From Neoalteromonas facilis (GTDB lineage: Bacteria; Pseudomonadota; Gammaproteobacteria; Enterobacterales; Alteromonadaceae): 64,000 nt of DNA. The DNA lies in NCBI RefSeq assembly GCF_002807665.1, contig NZ_PEAY01000004.1, forward strand, positions 284,603-348,602, in the 5' to 3' direction. The notes beneath the pieces were generated by a model. The model had not been told where the DNA came from. It worked only from the letters and a program-made list of their open reading frames with translations, and did no database searches. Shown one piece after another: positions 44,188 through 54,300 of the stretch (position 1 is its first letter; every line of letters starts with the position of its first letter). The position numbers and the translations under genes were made by a program.

Positions 44188-45388
44188 GCAATTTCTCCGC
44201 ATTTACGCATTGATTATTTTGACCGCTGTTGGCCTATTGATTGGTGCGAACGCGTTGTTTGAAGCGTTGACCCAAGATGACAATGGATATCAACTCAGTG
44301 TTGAGCGCGTTATTGATCAACGTCTTAGCAACATGGAGTCAGCGTTAGTGCGCGAGATAGAACCATCACTCATTGATTTCCCGTTACCCTTACGTCAGCG
44401 TTTACAACAAGGAGAGGTTGTACCGGTTGCGCTAGATGAAGAACATGTAATGTTCTATCAACTGCGTGACAACAAGCTGATTGCATTGGGCCCAGTGGTC
44501 GATGATAACCGTTCTTGGCAGTCCACCAATCAATGGTTCGCATGGGGGTTTTATGCAATTTTAGCCTTCGTTTTTTTGATCCTGCTTTATCCTATTGGGC
44601 GAGACATCTTGCGTGTACAAAAAGCTGCTATTCGGTTTGCCACAAAGCCTCAAAAGCTAGATGTTGAAGTGAGGCGAGGTTCGAGCATTTACCCGTTGGC
44701 TCATACTTTAGAAGATATGTCTTCGCGTATCGTCGAGCTCATCGAGCTGCAGCGCGATTTATCGAATACTGTTGCTCATGAGGTTCGCACACCATTATCG
44801 CGCATGGAATTTGTATTGCAGCAAATCAAAGAGGGTATTGAGGAAAGCCATTTTCAACGTTTGCAAAAAGACATTGAAGAAATAGATCTTCTGGTCAGCG
44901 ATTATCTTGAGTTTGCGCGCAGCCAACATCAGCAACCTGTATTGCATATTGCGCGCTTAGATAAGCGTGTATTGCTACAACGAATAGACGCGAAATTTAA
45001 AGTGTTCGTAAGTACTGTAAGTATCGATATGGATGCAGACGAAAAACCCTGTCATTACGATCAGCGTTTAATGGAGATCGCAGTACAGAACTTGCTGAGT
45101 AATGCTTTGCGCTATGCACACCAACGTATTGACGTACAGTGGTACACGCGAGCAGGAAGAAACTGTTTAGTGGTTAGCGATGATGGAAAAGGATTGAGTG
45201 GCAAGCAGAGTGGTTTAAAACAAGCCTTTAAGCGAGATACCTATGATCCTAATGATTTGGGGTTCGGGCTTGGACTTTACATTACACACCAGATCGCGAG
45301 ACGTCATGGTGGTGAATTAGAAATCAGTGAAGATCCCAAATTGGGCGGTGCTCGTTTTGTCATCTCTTGGCCTGAGGGGGATGGTTAA
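44180..45388 (+). CDS. Sensor histidine kinase (RstB-like)
   Basis: A 402-residue membrane kinase. Helices at about 8-25 and 119-138 enclose a small periplasmic sensor of about 95 residues. A HAMP-like linker is followed by the phosphoacceptor His200 in SNTVAHEVRTPLSRMEF and an ATPase with N box QNLLSNALRYA, G1 VVSDDGKGL and G2 FGLGLYITHQIARRHGGELEI. It should phosphorylate the OmpR-type regulator encoded immediately upstream. The periplasmic domain could sense the DUF3019 protein or an envelope signal. Confidence 0.9.
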   Translation: MHKQFLRIYALIILTAVGLLIGANALFEALTQDDNGYQLSVERVIDQRLSNMESALVREIEPSLIDFPLPLRQRLQQGEVVPVALDEEHVMFYQLRDNKLIALGPVVDDNRSWQSTNQWFAWGFYAILAFVFLILLYPIGRDILRVQKAAIRFATKPQKLDVEVRRGSSIYPLAHTLEDMSSRIVELIELQRDLSNTVAHEVRTPLSRMEFVLQQIKEGIEESHFQRLQKDIEEIDLLVSDYLEFARSQHQQPVLHIARLDKRVLLQRIDAKFKVFVSTVSIDMDADEKPCHYDQRLMEIAVQNLLSNALRYAHQRIDVQWYTRAGRNCLVVSDDGKGLSGKQSGLKQAFKRDTYDPNDLGFGLGLYITHQIARRHGGELEISEDPKLGGARFVISWPEGDG

Positions 45389-45413
45389 CACCTCAGTGTG
45401 CAGTATGTATAAG

Positions 45414-45455
45414 AAAAAACTCTGAGCAATGAATGATAAATTCAACTGCTCAGAG
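45414..45455 (-). terminator. Terminator for the di-heme peroxidase gene
   Basis: A perfect 9-bp stem CTCTGAGCA / TGCTCAGAG (45420-45428 and 45447-45455), which on the minus strand is followed by six T residues. It sits between the convergent histidine kinase and cytochrome c peroxidase genes. Confidence 0.8.
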
Positions 45456-45484
45456 TCTTTGTCGTTTTGCGCAATACTTTCAAT

Positions 45485-46924
45485 CTAACAGTTCAAGTCC
45501 ATTTTGGCTGCGTCATCAGCAACCGGGAAGCAAGCACCAGTAGGCAATGCATCAGGCTTATATCTGTCCAGATTAGAGTCATATAGAGCATTCTCTAGAA
45601 ACTCTACTAATTGATCGATTTCTTCCTCAGTTAAGCCGAGTGGTGTAAAGCGGCTATCAAGCTGCTCGCTTGGGATGACTTTTTGCGGAACGCCAGCGTT
45701 CTTATAGGCTACGACATCACGAATGCTGGTGAAACTCGCGCCATGTCCGAAAACCGCAGTATCAGCTAAGTTGTACAGTTGTGGGACTTTAAATTTATAA
45801 TCGTCTTCTGCTTCTCCCGTAAACCCACCGCGACCTTTCGAATCAGCTACAGCGACACCGCCGGTAATCGCTGGATTATTAGTATCAAAATCAGCAAACC
45901 CTATGGCCATAAAAACTTCCGCTTCGCTCGCGCCCACTTTTGAACTCAGTGCCGCGCCGTTATGGCAACTAACACATTGTGCTTTACCAAAGAATAAGTT
46001 GGCGCCCGCTATTTCATCAGCCGTCATAGCAGAATCATCGCCACGTAACCATTGCTGGAAGGGCGCTTGATTTGCCAATACTGTGCGTTCATAGGCTGCG
46101 ATGGCTTTACTCGCATCCTCTAGTACATCAGCACTGCCATCTGGGTAGGCTGCCTCGAAAAGCAGTTGATATTCCATGTTGGTTTGCAGTACCGAATCTT
46201 CAGAAGTATTCAAACGGTGAACTGCTGTACCTGCAATAGCCTGCGTTTCTAGTCCAGCCAGCATGCGGGTATTTTCCGCTTTAGGCGTATTGGCCGGTGC
46301 TAGTACATTCTCTTCAAGGCCGGCGTTAACAAGGCCCCCTTGCATGTTGCCGAATTGCCCGTTCCAGAGCATGACCTCTTGAAAGGCGGTATTTAATATA
46401 CTCGGAGACGCTAGAGGCTGAACGTCGGGTACAAATGCAGGATCCATAGAATCTTTATCAAATCCATCAGCAAGAACCCGGCCTTCACCGGCTTGACCAA
46501 AACCACTGCCACCTTCGCCAATACCCTGCGCGACACCGGATTTAAAACCTGCATCAGCATGATGGCAACTGGCGCATGACCACGTACCCGTCATATCGCC
46601 GTGCACGCCCTTAGTTGCGATCGCCGTTTCATGAAATAACATTTGCCCAAGTAGGACTTTTTCTTCCGTTAACGGGTTGTTTGGGTCTTGGGGAATAGAA
46701 GCTAAATCCGAACTTTCTGGCAATATAAATGCATCTAGCCCCTGCCCGTCAGACACTGCGTGAATAGCATCTTGCAATAATTCGGACGCTGTTGGAGGCG
46801 GTGGTGGGGGAGGTGGTGTGCTTGTTGTAGGTGTTGGCCCATTGTCTAGACAGCCAGTTAAAAAAAGCACACTTAAAAAACTCACATCCCTGGTACGGGC
46901 AAAAATATCCATTTTCTTATTCAT
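45485..46924 (-). CDS. Di-heme cytochrome c peroxidase family lipoprotein
   Basis: A 479-residue protein. The signal ends at LTGC (Cys25, lipobox) followed by a Thr/Pro linker with eight consecutive Pro residues. Two c-type heme sites are present: CASCHH (about 118-123) and CVSCHN (about 315-320), with a peroxidase-type spacing of about 200 residues; LLGQMLFHETAIATKG begins the MauG/CcpA domain. Probably a periplasmic-facing peroxidase or MauG-like oxidase. The 293 bp upstream to the MFS gene carries no other gene. Confidence 0.87.
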   Translation of the reverse strand: MNKKMDIFARTRDVSFLSVLFLTGCLDNGPTPTTSTPPPPPPPPTASELLQDAIHAVSDGQGLDAFILPESSDLASIPQDPNNPLTEEKVLLGQMLFHETAIATKGVHGDMTGTWSCASCHHADAGFKSGVAQGIGEGGSGFGQAGEGRVLADGFDKDSMDPAFVPDVQPLASPSILNTAFQEVMLWNGQFGNMQGGLVNAGLEENVLAPANTPKAENTRMLAGLETQAIAGTAVHRLNTSEDSVLQTNMEYQLLFEAAYPDGSADVLEDASKAIAAYERTVLANQAPFQQWLRGDDSAMTADEIAGANLFFGKAQCVSCHNGAALSSKVGASEAEVFMAIGFADFDTNNPAITGGVAVADSKGRGGFTGEAEDDYKFKVPQLYNLADTAVFGHGASFTSIRDVVAYKNAGVPQKVIPSEQLDSRFTPLGLTEEEIDQLVEFLENALYDSNLDRYKPDALPTGACFPVADDAAKMDLNC

Positions 46925-47183
46925 TGCTTAGCCTCTCATTTCAGCGTTTGATTAATATAGGTGTTCATAAATGAATGTATAGGAATTTACGAATTGTGCA
47001 AATAATAATCATGAATACTTAGGAATCTCACTTAATACCTCGGCAAATCGAACGCTTGAGTAAGTCAGTCCTGAGGACAATTGATAGGGAAGGAGGAGGA
47101 TGAATTTGCCCACTTCGATATAATGTATACCTCATGGGTTATGACTTACATCAAATCGAAATAACAGAGCGTAAACATTAGTA

Positions 47184-47211
47184 TTGTTCTTTGCTTATCC
47201 CACGCTACACT
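47184..47211 (+). promoter_or_regulatory. Candidate promoter for the MFS gene
   Basis: TTGTTC (47184-47189), a 16-bp spacer and TACACT (47206-47211). The expected transcription start falls at about 47217-47219, on or next to the ATG at 47218, which has no purine-rich ribosome-binding site. This suggests a leaderless or nearly leaderless mRNA. Confidence 0.4.
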
Positions 47212-47217
47212 ACGCGC

Positions 47218-48519
47218 ATGAACGCTTTCCTATCGCTTTACATCACAAACCTATTCCTCGTTGCAGGTACAGGTTTACTAACTACCTATGTTGCGCTTTA
47301 CATGGGAGGGAAAGGTGTAGCGACTACATGGATAGGTTTGTTGTCATCATTTTACTATGTTGGCCTGTTAGCGGGGTCAAAAATTGGGTACTACCTGATC
47401 AAGTCAGTCGGCCACATCCGTACTTTTGCCGCGAGTACTGCAATCGTTCTAGCCTGTGTTGCGGTTCATGGGTTGAGCGACAACCTCTATGTGTGGCTAG
47501 CGTTGCGTGTGATTGTAGGGATGTCGATGATGTCTAACTACATGGTGCTTGAGAGTTGGCTGAATGAACAATCCAGCCCGGATCAACGTGGAAGAGTATT
47601 CTCTTTTTATATGATCACGTCGTATATCGGCATGATTGCCGGGCAATACGCACTGGCTAAGTTTCCTGAGTTAGGTTACGCGCCGTTGTTCCTAATTTGT
47701 TTCGCTGTGTCGATTGGTATTGTGCCTATCTCCATTACACGGCGTATTCACCCGCAACCGTTAAAGCCGGTAAAGTTTAGCTTTATTAATTATGTTAAAC
47801 GGGTTCCTCAGTCATTAACTGGCGTTTTGTTCGCGGGCATTATCAGCGGTAGTTTTTACGGTCTTGGGCCTACTTTCGGCCGAGAAGCGGGTTTTGCGTC
47901 AGACCAAATTGCAATGTTTATGACGTTAACTATTTTGGCAGGTTTGTTGGCGCAGTGGCCGATGGGGATGCTATCTGATCGTGTTGCACGCAGTGTGTTG
48001 ATGCGTATGAATGCAGTGTTTATTGGTATTGCTAGCCTTATTTTGTTCCTATTACCCGTTAATGTGCAGGTGAGTTTTGTACTGACATTCATCTTTGGCT
48101 TATTTGCATTTACGTTGTATCCACTGGCGTCAGCGATGGCCAATTCACGTATTGACGACGACCAAAGGGTAGGGCTTTCGGCCGCGCTGCTGATATCTTT
48201 TGGTGCGGGTGCCAGTGTTGGCTCATTTATGATGGCAAAAGTTATGACCCTATTTGGTTTTCAGGCGCTTTATGGCGCTATTGCCGGTTTAACCATCATA
48301 ATGTTTGCTATGTTAACGTTTATTAATTCACGTCAGAAGGTCGAGAAACTATCATCAAACGACTACGTAGTGGCGGTTTCCGACATCACGTCTTCTCCGT
48401 TAGCCGCGAGTTTTGACCCTCGAGTTGAAGAGGCTATGGTACAAGAGCAACTGATGGAAGATGGCGCCATCCAAGAGCCGGATAATGTACAAGACGACTA
48501 CAATGAACCCATGCGCTAA
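47218..48519 (+). CDS. MFS transporter (YcaD-like)
   Basis: About 433 residues with twelve predicted membrane helices and a hydrophilic tail of about 60 residues (DYVVAVSDITSSPLAASFDP and onward). MFS features are visible: the loop after helix 2 (GYYLIKSVGHIRTFA), RVIVGMSMMSNYMVLESWLNEQ, QRGRVFSFYMITSYIG and a second-half loop WPMGMLSDRVARSVLMR. The ESWLN block and overall order resemble E. coli YcaD. Substrate unknown. In-frame TTG 47191 is an alternative start but is polar and lacks a ribosome-binding site. Confidence 0.87.
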   Translation: MNAFLSLYITNLFLVAGTGLLTTYVALYMGGKGVATTWIGLLSSFYYVGLLAGSKIGYYLIKSVGHIRTFAASTAIVLACVAVHGLSDNLYVWLALRVIVGMSMMSNYMVLESWLNEQSSPDQRGRVFSFYMITSYIGMIAGQYALAKFPELGYAPLFLICFAVSIGIVPISITRRIHPQPLKPVKFSFINYVKRVPQSLTGVLFAGIISGSFYGLGPTFGREAGFASDQIAMFMTLTILAGLLAQWPMGMLSDRVARSVLMRMNAVFIGIASLILFLLPVNVQVSFVLTFIFGLFAFTLYPLASAMANSRIDDDQRVGLSAALLISFGAGASVGSFMMAKVMTLFGFQALYGAIAGLTIIMFAMLTFINSRQKVEKLSSNDYVVAVSDITSSPLAASFDPRVEEAMVQEQLMEDGAIQEPDNVQDDYNEPMR

Positions 48520-48570
48520 GACAAAGGTAACATAAAGGCGAAAAAATACCCATTTCAGCCAAATCAACGC

Positions 48571-48599
48571 TTGCACAATTTATAATCATCACCTATACT
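48571..48599 (+). promoter_or_regulatory. Sigma-70 promoter for rplKAJL
   Basis: -35 TTGCAC (48571-48576), a 17-bp spacer and -10 TATACT (48594-48599). The predicted start is about 85 bp upstream of rplK, giving a leader that contains the hairpin at 48634-48654. It makes the ribosomal/rpo operon independent of secE-nusG. Confidence 0.8.
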
Positions 48600-48633
48600 T
48601 CGCGACCCTAAATTTTATCGGGGAGCCGATTGA

Positions 48634-48654
48634 GCAAGTAATCTCGATACTTGC
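48634..48654 (+). promoter_or_regulatory. Hairpin in rplK leader, candidate L1 autoregulatory site
   Basis: GCAAGTA (48634-48640) and TACTTGC (48648-48654) form a stem with a 7-base loop in the rplK leader. In E. coli, protein L1 represses the rplK-rplA mRNA by binding its leader, so this is the expected location; the identification is by position only. Confidence 0.4.
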
Positions 48655-48687
48655 GAGGCGTTTTACCCAAACTGAGAGATTGTCAAA

Positions 48688-49116
48688 ATGGCTAAAAAAG
48701 TAACTGGCTATATCAAGCTACAAGTGGGTGCTGGTGCAGCAAACCCAAGTCCTCCAGTTGGTCCTGCGTTGGGTCAACACGGTGTTAACATCATGGAGTT
48801 CTGTAAAGCGTTTAACGCAAAAACAGAAACACTAGAAAAAGGTGCTCCGGTTCCTGTTGTTATCACTGTATATGAAGATCGTTCATTCACGTTCGAAACT
48901 CGTACGCCTCCTGCGTCTTTCTTATTGAAGAAAGCAGCGGGTATCAAGAGCGGTTCTGGCCGTCCTAACACTGAAAAAGTGGGTACAGTTACTCGTGCAC
49001 AGCTAGAAGAAATTGCAAAAGCTAAAGAGCCAGACTTAACAGCGGCTACCTTAGATGCAGCGGTTAACACGATTGCGGGTTCTGCTCGCAGCATGGGTTT
49101 GAAGGTAGAGGGCTAA
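48688..49116 (+). CDS. rplK: 50S ribosomal protein L11
   Basis: A 142-residue protein, usual length. Diagnostic blocks: [37 protein letters not shown] and [26 protein letters not shown]. It binds the GTPase-associated centre of 23S rRNA and is needed for RelA activation. First gene of the rplKAJL-rpoBC operon, with rplA four bases downstream. Confidence 0.99.
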   Translation: MAKKVTGYIKLQVGAGAANPSPPVGPALGQHGVNIMEFCKAFNAKTETLEKGAPVPVVITVYEDRSFTFETRTPPASFLLKKAAGIKSGSGRPNTEKVGTVTRAQLEEIAKAKEPDLTAATLDAAVNTIAGSARSMGLKVEG

Positions 49117-49120
49117 GTAG

Positions 49121-49816
49121 ATGGCGAAGTTAACAAAGCGCGCTCGTCTAATCGCAGAAAAAGTAGACTCAACTAAAGAATACGCAATCTCAGAAGCAGT
49201 AGCGTTGTTGAAAGAATTAGCAACAGCTAAATTCCCTGAGAGCATTGACGTTGCAATCAACCTTGGTATCGATGCGAAGAAATCTGACCAAAACGTACGT
49301 GGTGCAACTGTACTACCTAACGGTACTGGTAAAGACGTTCGCGTAGCAGTATTCACTCAAGGTGCTAACGCAGAAGCCGCTAAAGAAGCTGGTGCTGACG
49401 TTGTTGGTATGGATGATCTTGCTGAGCAAGTGAAAAAAGGCGAAATGAACTTTGACGTAGTCGTTGCTAGCCCAGACGCGATGCGCGTGGTTGGTCAACT
49501 AGGTCAAATCTTAGGTCCACGTGGCCTTATGCCTAACCCTAAAACAGGTACTGTAACGCCAGACGTTGCAACGGCTGTTAAGAATGCTAAAGCGGGTCAG
49601 GTTCGCTACCGTAACGATAAGAACGGTATCATCCACGCTAGCATCGGTAAGATTGCGTTTGATGAAAATCAAATCAAAGAAAACCTAGAAGCATTGTTAG
49701 ACGCGCTACGCAAAGCGAAGCCTTCTTCAGCTAAAGGTACTTACATCAAGAAAGTTAGCTTAAGCACAACGATGGGTGCAGGTGTTGCACTTGATCAGGC
49801 TACGCTTAGCAACTAA
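49121..49816 (+). CDS. rplA: 50S ribosomal protein L1
   Basis: A 231-residue L1 stalk protein and translational repressor of its own operon. Blocks: [20 protein letters not shown] equivalent ([16 protein letters not shown]), [36 protein letters not shown] and [18 protein letters not shown]. Ends [16 protein letters not shown] as usual. Followed by a 270-bp leader before rplJ. Confidence 0.99.
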   Translation: MAKLTKRARLIAEKVDSTKEYAISEAVALLKELATAKFPESIDVAINLGIDAKKSDQNVRGATVLPNGTGKDVRVAVFTQGANAEAAKEAGADVVGMDDLAEQVKKGEMNFDVVVASPDAMRVVGQLGQILGPRGLMPNPKTGTVTPDVATAVKNAKAGQVRYRNDKNGIIHASIGKIAFDENQIKENLEALLDALRKAKPSSAKGTYIKKVSLSTTMGAGVALDQATLSN

Positions 49817-49838
49817 TACTCTGTAAAAAATATGGGTT

Positions 49839-49990
49839 GGAGCCGCAGCTAAAATTGTGGCTCCCGTCCAAGACCGCAGGTGCGGTGCGGTAGAAGAGGT
49901 AAGAGAACTTCTACGATAACGCCCGCTTAATTAATTGCCTGCGCAGACGGTGGTTTCGACTCAGACTCTCTGGGGTAACGAACACCGTAG
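49839..49990 (+). ncRNA. Ribosomal protein L10 leader
   Basis: The autoregulatory mRNA leader bound by the L10-L12 complex. Elements match the known family: CGTCCAAGACCGCAGG (49865-49880) pairs with CCTGCGCAGACGG (49938-49950), enclosing a hairpin TAGAAG / CTTCTA (49891-49896 and 49908-49913); a preceding stem GGAGCC / GGCTCC lies at 49839-49864. It represses rplJ translation when L10 is in excess. Limits are approximate. Confidence 0.9.
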
Positions 49991-50086
49991 AGCGGTACTG
50001 CGATAAGTGATTATCAATGTATCAATCTGTGAACCCTGATAAACAACCTTTTGAGTGCGTTTATCAGATACAAAGAGGTGAACTCA

Positions 50087-50605
50087 GTGGCACTAGGCTT
50101 AGCAGCAAAGAAAGAGATCGTAGCGGAGATTAACGACGTTGCATCTCGAGCTCTATCCGTTGCCGTCGCTGAATACCGTGGGATGGAAGTTGCAGAGCTA
50201 ACTGACCTGCGTGTTAAAGCTCGTGAACAAGGTGTTTACTTACGTGTTGTACGTAACACTCTTGCGAAACGTGCTCTAGCAGACAGTAAGTTTGCAGACC
50301 TTGATAGCGCGCTAACTGGCCCGCTTATCTATGGCTTCTCTATCGATGCACCAGGCGGTGCAGCGCGTTTGTTCAAAGACTACGCGAAAGGTAATGACAA
50401 GCTTAAGGTTACAGCACTTTCATTAGGTAGCGGTCTATTGGGTCCAGAGAAATTGGATTCAGTGGCTTCACTACCGACTCGCGACGAAGCGCTTGCAAAA
50501 CTTCTTGCAACCTTCAAAGCACCGGTTGGCAAATTCGTTCGTACAATCAACGAAGTTCCAACCAAGTTTGTGCGCGTATTGGCGGCGATCAAAGACGAGA
50601 AGTAA
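50087..50605 (+). CDS. rplJ: 50S ribosomal protein L10
   Basis: About 172 residues. The start is GTG 50087, with GAGGTG six bases upstream, giving [17 protein letters not shown], the usual beginning; the upstream ATG-like start at 50051 is outside the conserved part. Blocks: [13 protein letters not shown] equivalent ([13 protein letters not shown]), ARLFKDYAK and [22 protein letters not shown]. Anchors L7/L12 dimers on the ribosome and represses its own mRNA through the leader upstream. Confidence 0.98.
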   Translation: MALGLAAKKEIVAEINDVASRALSVAVAEYRGMEVAELTDLRVKAREQGVYLRVVRNTLAKRALADSKFADLDSALTGPLIYGFSIDAPGGAARLFKDYAKGNDKLKVTALSLGSGLLGPEKLDSVASLPTRDEALAKLLATFKAPVGKFVRTINEVPTKFVRVLAAIKDEK

Positions 50606-50659
50606 TTCCCGTTTTTGGCATAGTAATTTTTTTAACATTAAACCCAGGAGTTTAGAGAC

Positions 50660-51037
50660 ATGGCTCTAACTAAAGAAGATATCTTAAACGCGATTGCTGA
50701 AATGCCAGTTATGGAACTGGTTGAGCTAATCGAAGCAGCTGAAGAAAAATTCGGCGTTGACGCATCTGCTGCTGTTGCAGTAGCTGCTGGTCCTGCTGCT
50801 GGCGGCGAAGCTGCTGCAGAAGAGAAGACTGAATTTGACGTTGTTATGACTTCATTCGGTGGCAACAAAGTAGCTGTTATCAAAGCAGTTCGCGGCGCAA
50901 CTGGTCTTGGCTTGAAAGAAGCTAAAGAAGTAGTTGAGTCTGCACCTAAAGCAATCAAAGAAGGCGTTTCTAAAGATGAAGCTGAAGCACTGAAGAAAGA
51001 GCTTGAAGAAGCTGGTGCTGAAGTTGAAATCAAGTAA
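50660..51037 (+). CDS. rplL: 50S ribosomal protein L7/L12
   Basis: A 125-residue stalk protein, slightly longer than in E. coli. N-terminal dimer domain ([31 protein letters not shown] split by position), an Ala-rich hinge and the C-terminal factor-binding domain with [20 protein letters not shown] and [22 protein letters not shown] at 50646-50650. An attenuator-like hairpin follows before rpoB. Confidence 0.98.
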   Translation: MALTKEDILNAIAEMPVMELVELIEAAEEKFGVDASAAVAVAAGPAAGGEAAAEEKTEFDVVMTSFGGNKVAVIKAVRGATGLGLKEAKEVVESAPKAIKEGVSKDEAEALKKELEEAGAEVEIK

Positions 51038-51072
51038 TTTGGTCTAACCAAACTACTTGGCTGAAAGGCTTG

Positions 51073-51103
51073 GGCTGGTGATTTATTGATCACCAGCCTT
51101 TTT
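51073..51103 (+). terminator. Attenuator-type terminator between rplL and rpoB
   Basis: A perfect 10-bp stem GGCTGGTGAT / ATCACCAGCC (51073-51082 and 51089-51098) with a 6-base loop, followed by five T residues. In E. coli a partial terminator here lowers rpoBC expression relative to ribosomal proteins; the rpoB start is about 220 bp downstream. No clear second promoter was seen in that gap. Confidence 0.88.
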
Positions 51104-51320
51104 GCGCTGTAGAGATTGATGTTTTTTTACCCTGAATTTCTCTACGATAAAGTGCATGGGAATCCCAAAAATAGATTAAAAAACCAACATCTTAGGTATC
51201 AATAGTTAAGAAAATTGGTGTAAGCTAGTGGGATTGCCCTAAATAGGGTACTAGAAGTTTGTTACAGCAGTGCGCACTGGTGTGGCAGGTCGGGTCAAAA
51301 ATCAGCAGGCTGAGGGACCA

Positions 51321-54300
51321 ATGGTTTACTCTTATAGCGAAAAGAAACGTATCCGTAAGGATTTTGGCAAACGCCCACAGGTATTGGAAATTCCATACCT
51401 TCTTTCAATCCAGCTTGATTCCTTTAAAAAGTTTATTGATATCGATCCTGATGGTCAATATGGCTTGGAAGCAGCATTTCGTTCCGTATTCCCCATAAAA
51501 AGTTATTCGGGTAGCTCAGAACTACAGTACGTGAGTTACCGGTTAGGTGAACCCGTGTTTGACGTTAAAGAATGTCAAATTCGTGGCGTAACCTACTCTG
51601 CACCGCTAAGAGTTAAACTTCGTTTAGTGTTGTTTGATAAAGAAGCAGCACCGGGCACGGTTAAAGATATTAAAGAGCAAGAAGTCTACATGGGCGAAAT
51701 CCCATTGATGACTGAGAACGGCACTTTTGTTATCAACGGTACTGAACGTGTAATCGTATCGCAATTACACCGCTCACCAGGTGTGTTCTTTGATCATGAC
51801 AAAGGTAAAACGCACAGCTCGGGTAAAGTTCTATATAACGCCCGTGTTATCCCTTACCGTGGTTCTTGGTTGGACTTCGAGTTTGATCCAAAAGATAACC
51901 TATTTGTACGTATAGACCGTCGTCGTAAATTGCCAGCAACTATCATTTTGCGTGCATTGGATATGACGACTGAGCAAATCCTAGAAGATTTCTTCGAGTC
52001 TGTACAAGTTCGCTTTGACGAAGAACGAGCGTTGATGGAAGTGGTGCCAGATCGCCTACGCGGTGAAACTGCACAGTTCGACATCATCGATGCGGATGGT
52101 AACGTTCTAGTTGAGACTGGCCGTCGTATTTCGGCGCGTCATACTCGTGCTCTAGAAAAAGCGAATATCACTGAATTAGAAGTACCGTTTGAGTACTTGA
52201 TTGGTAAAGTGTACGCCCAAACGTACATTGACGAATCTACCGGTGAAGTCATCGTTAACGCTAACGATGAAGCAACGCTTGAAAACATGCAGGCGTTGAA
52301 AGCTGCGGGTATCAATGAATTCCAAACGTTGTATATCAATGAATTGGATCACGGTTCATATATCTCTGACACATTGCGTATTGATTCTACCGAGTCGCGT
52401 TTAGACGCGTTGGTAGAAATTTACCGCATGATGCGTCCTGGTGAGCCACCCACAAAAGATGCAGCAGAAACCTTATTTGACAACTTATTCTTCTCTGACG
52501 ACCGTTATGACTTGTCATCGGTTGGTCGCATGAAGTTTAACCGTCGTTTAGGTCGCGAAGAACTTACAGGTTCAGGCACACTTCAGAACGAAGACATCAT
52601 TGCGGTAATGAAGCAATTGATCACGATTCGTGACGGTAAAGATGACGTAGATGACATCGACCACTTAGGTAACCGTCGTATTCGTTCTGTTGGTGAAATG
52701 GCTGAAAACCAATTCCGTGTTGGTCTAGTGCGTGTTGAGCGTGCAGTTAAAGAGCGTTTAAGCCTAGGTGACCTTGATGCCGTTATGCCTCAAGACCTAA
52801 TCAACGCGAAGCCTATTTCAGCTGCGGTTAAAGAATTCTTTGGCTCAAGCCAGTTGTCTCAGTTCATGGACCAAAACAACCCATTGTCAGAAGTAACGCA
52901 CAAGCGTCGTATTTCTGCACTAGGTCCAGGTGGTTTGACACGTGAACGTGCGGGCTTCGAAGTACGTGACGTACACCCGACTCACTACGGTCGTGTATGT
53001 CCAATCGAAACACCTGAAGGTCCAAACATCGGTCTGATCAACAGCTTATCAAGCTTTGCTCGCACCAATGATTTCGGTTTCCTTGAAACACCTTATCGTC
53101 GCATTGTTGACGGTAAAGTGACGGATGATATTGATTACTTATCAGCTATCGAAGAAGGCCAATTTGCAATCGCACAGGCTAACGTTGAGCTGAAAGATGG
53201 TGAACTTGCGGAAGATTTGATCCCTTGTCGTCACCGTGGTGAAACGACCTTAATGCCGAAAGAAGACATTAAGTACATGGACGTTTCTCCACAGCAGATC
53301 GTATCTATCGCGGCAAGCATTATCCCATTCCTAGAGCACGATGACGCAAACCGTGCATTGATGGGATCGAACATGCAACGTCAGGCAGTTCCAACGCTAC
53401 GTGCTGATAAGCCGTTGGTTGGTACTGGTATGGAGAAAACGGTAGCCGTTGACTCTGGTGTTACTGTTGTTGCTAAACGTGGTGGTGTAATCGACTACGT
53501 TGATGCGAGCCGTATTGTGGTTAAGGTTAATGAAGAAGAGATGGTTGCTGGTGAAGCTGGCATCGATATCTACAACTTGACTAAATACACACGTTCTAAC
53601 CAGAACACGTGTATTAACCAGAAGCCAACATGTAACGTAGGTGACCCAATTGTAGCGGGTGATGTTCTTGCCGATGGTCCTTCAACAGACCTAGGTGAGC
53701 TAGCGCTTGGTCAAAACATGCGCATCGCGTTCATGCCTTGGAACGGTTACAACTTCGAGGATTCGATCCTTATTTCTGAGCGTGTAGCACAGGAAGACCG
53801 CTTTACGACTATCCATATTCAGGAACTTAGCTGTATCGCTCGTGATACTAAGCTTGGTCCAGAAGAAATCAGTTCAGATATCCCTAATGTGGGTGAGTCT
53901 GCATTGGGCAAATTGGATGAGTCTGGTGTTGTTTACATCGGTGCTGAAGTTAAAGGCGGTGACATCTTAGTTGGTAAAGTTACCCCTAAAGGTGAAACCC
54001 AGCTTACGCCAGAAGAAAAACTTCTAAGAGCTATCTTTGGTGAGAAAGCGTCTGACGTTAAGGATACTTCACTACGTGTACCAAACAGTGTTCACGGTAC
54101 CGTTATTGATGTACAAGTCTTTACCCGTGATGGTGTAGAGAAAGACAAACGCGCCCTCGAAATCGAAGATATGCAGTTACGTCAGGTTAAGAAAGATTTG
54201 TCTGACGAATTCAATATCCTAGCTGACGGCATTTTTGCACGTGCACAGAACCTATTGCTTAAGAACGGTGTTGATCAAGCTAAGCTTGACAGCATGCCGC

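Noticed and set aside
47184..47537. Plus-strand ORF overlapping the MFS gene in another frame
   Set aside because: Covers the start of a clear twelve-helix transporter frame and has no domain or ribosome-binding site.
34054..48570. Genomic island or prophage explanation for the nusG-rplK block
   Set aside because: No integrase, transposase, attachment-site repeats or tRNA-edge duplication was found, and the gene content is ordinary chromosomal.
48774..51093. Reverse-strand ORFs across rplK, rplA, rplJ and rplL
   Set aside because: Antisense to certain ribosomal protein genes, low-complexity Ala/Ser-rich translations.
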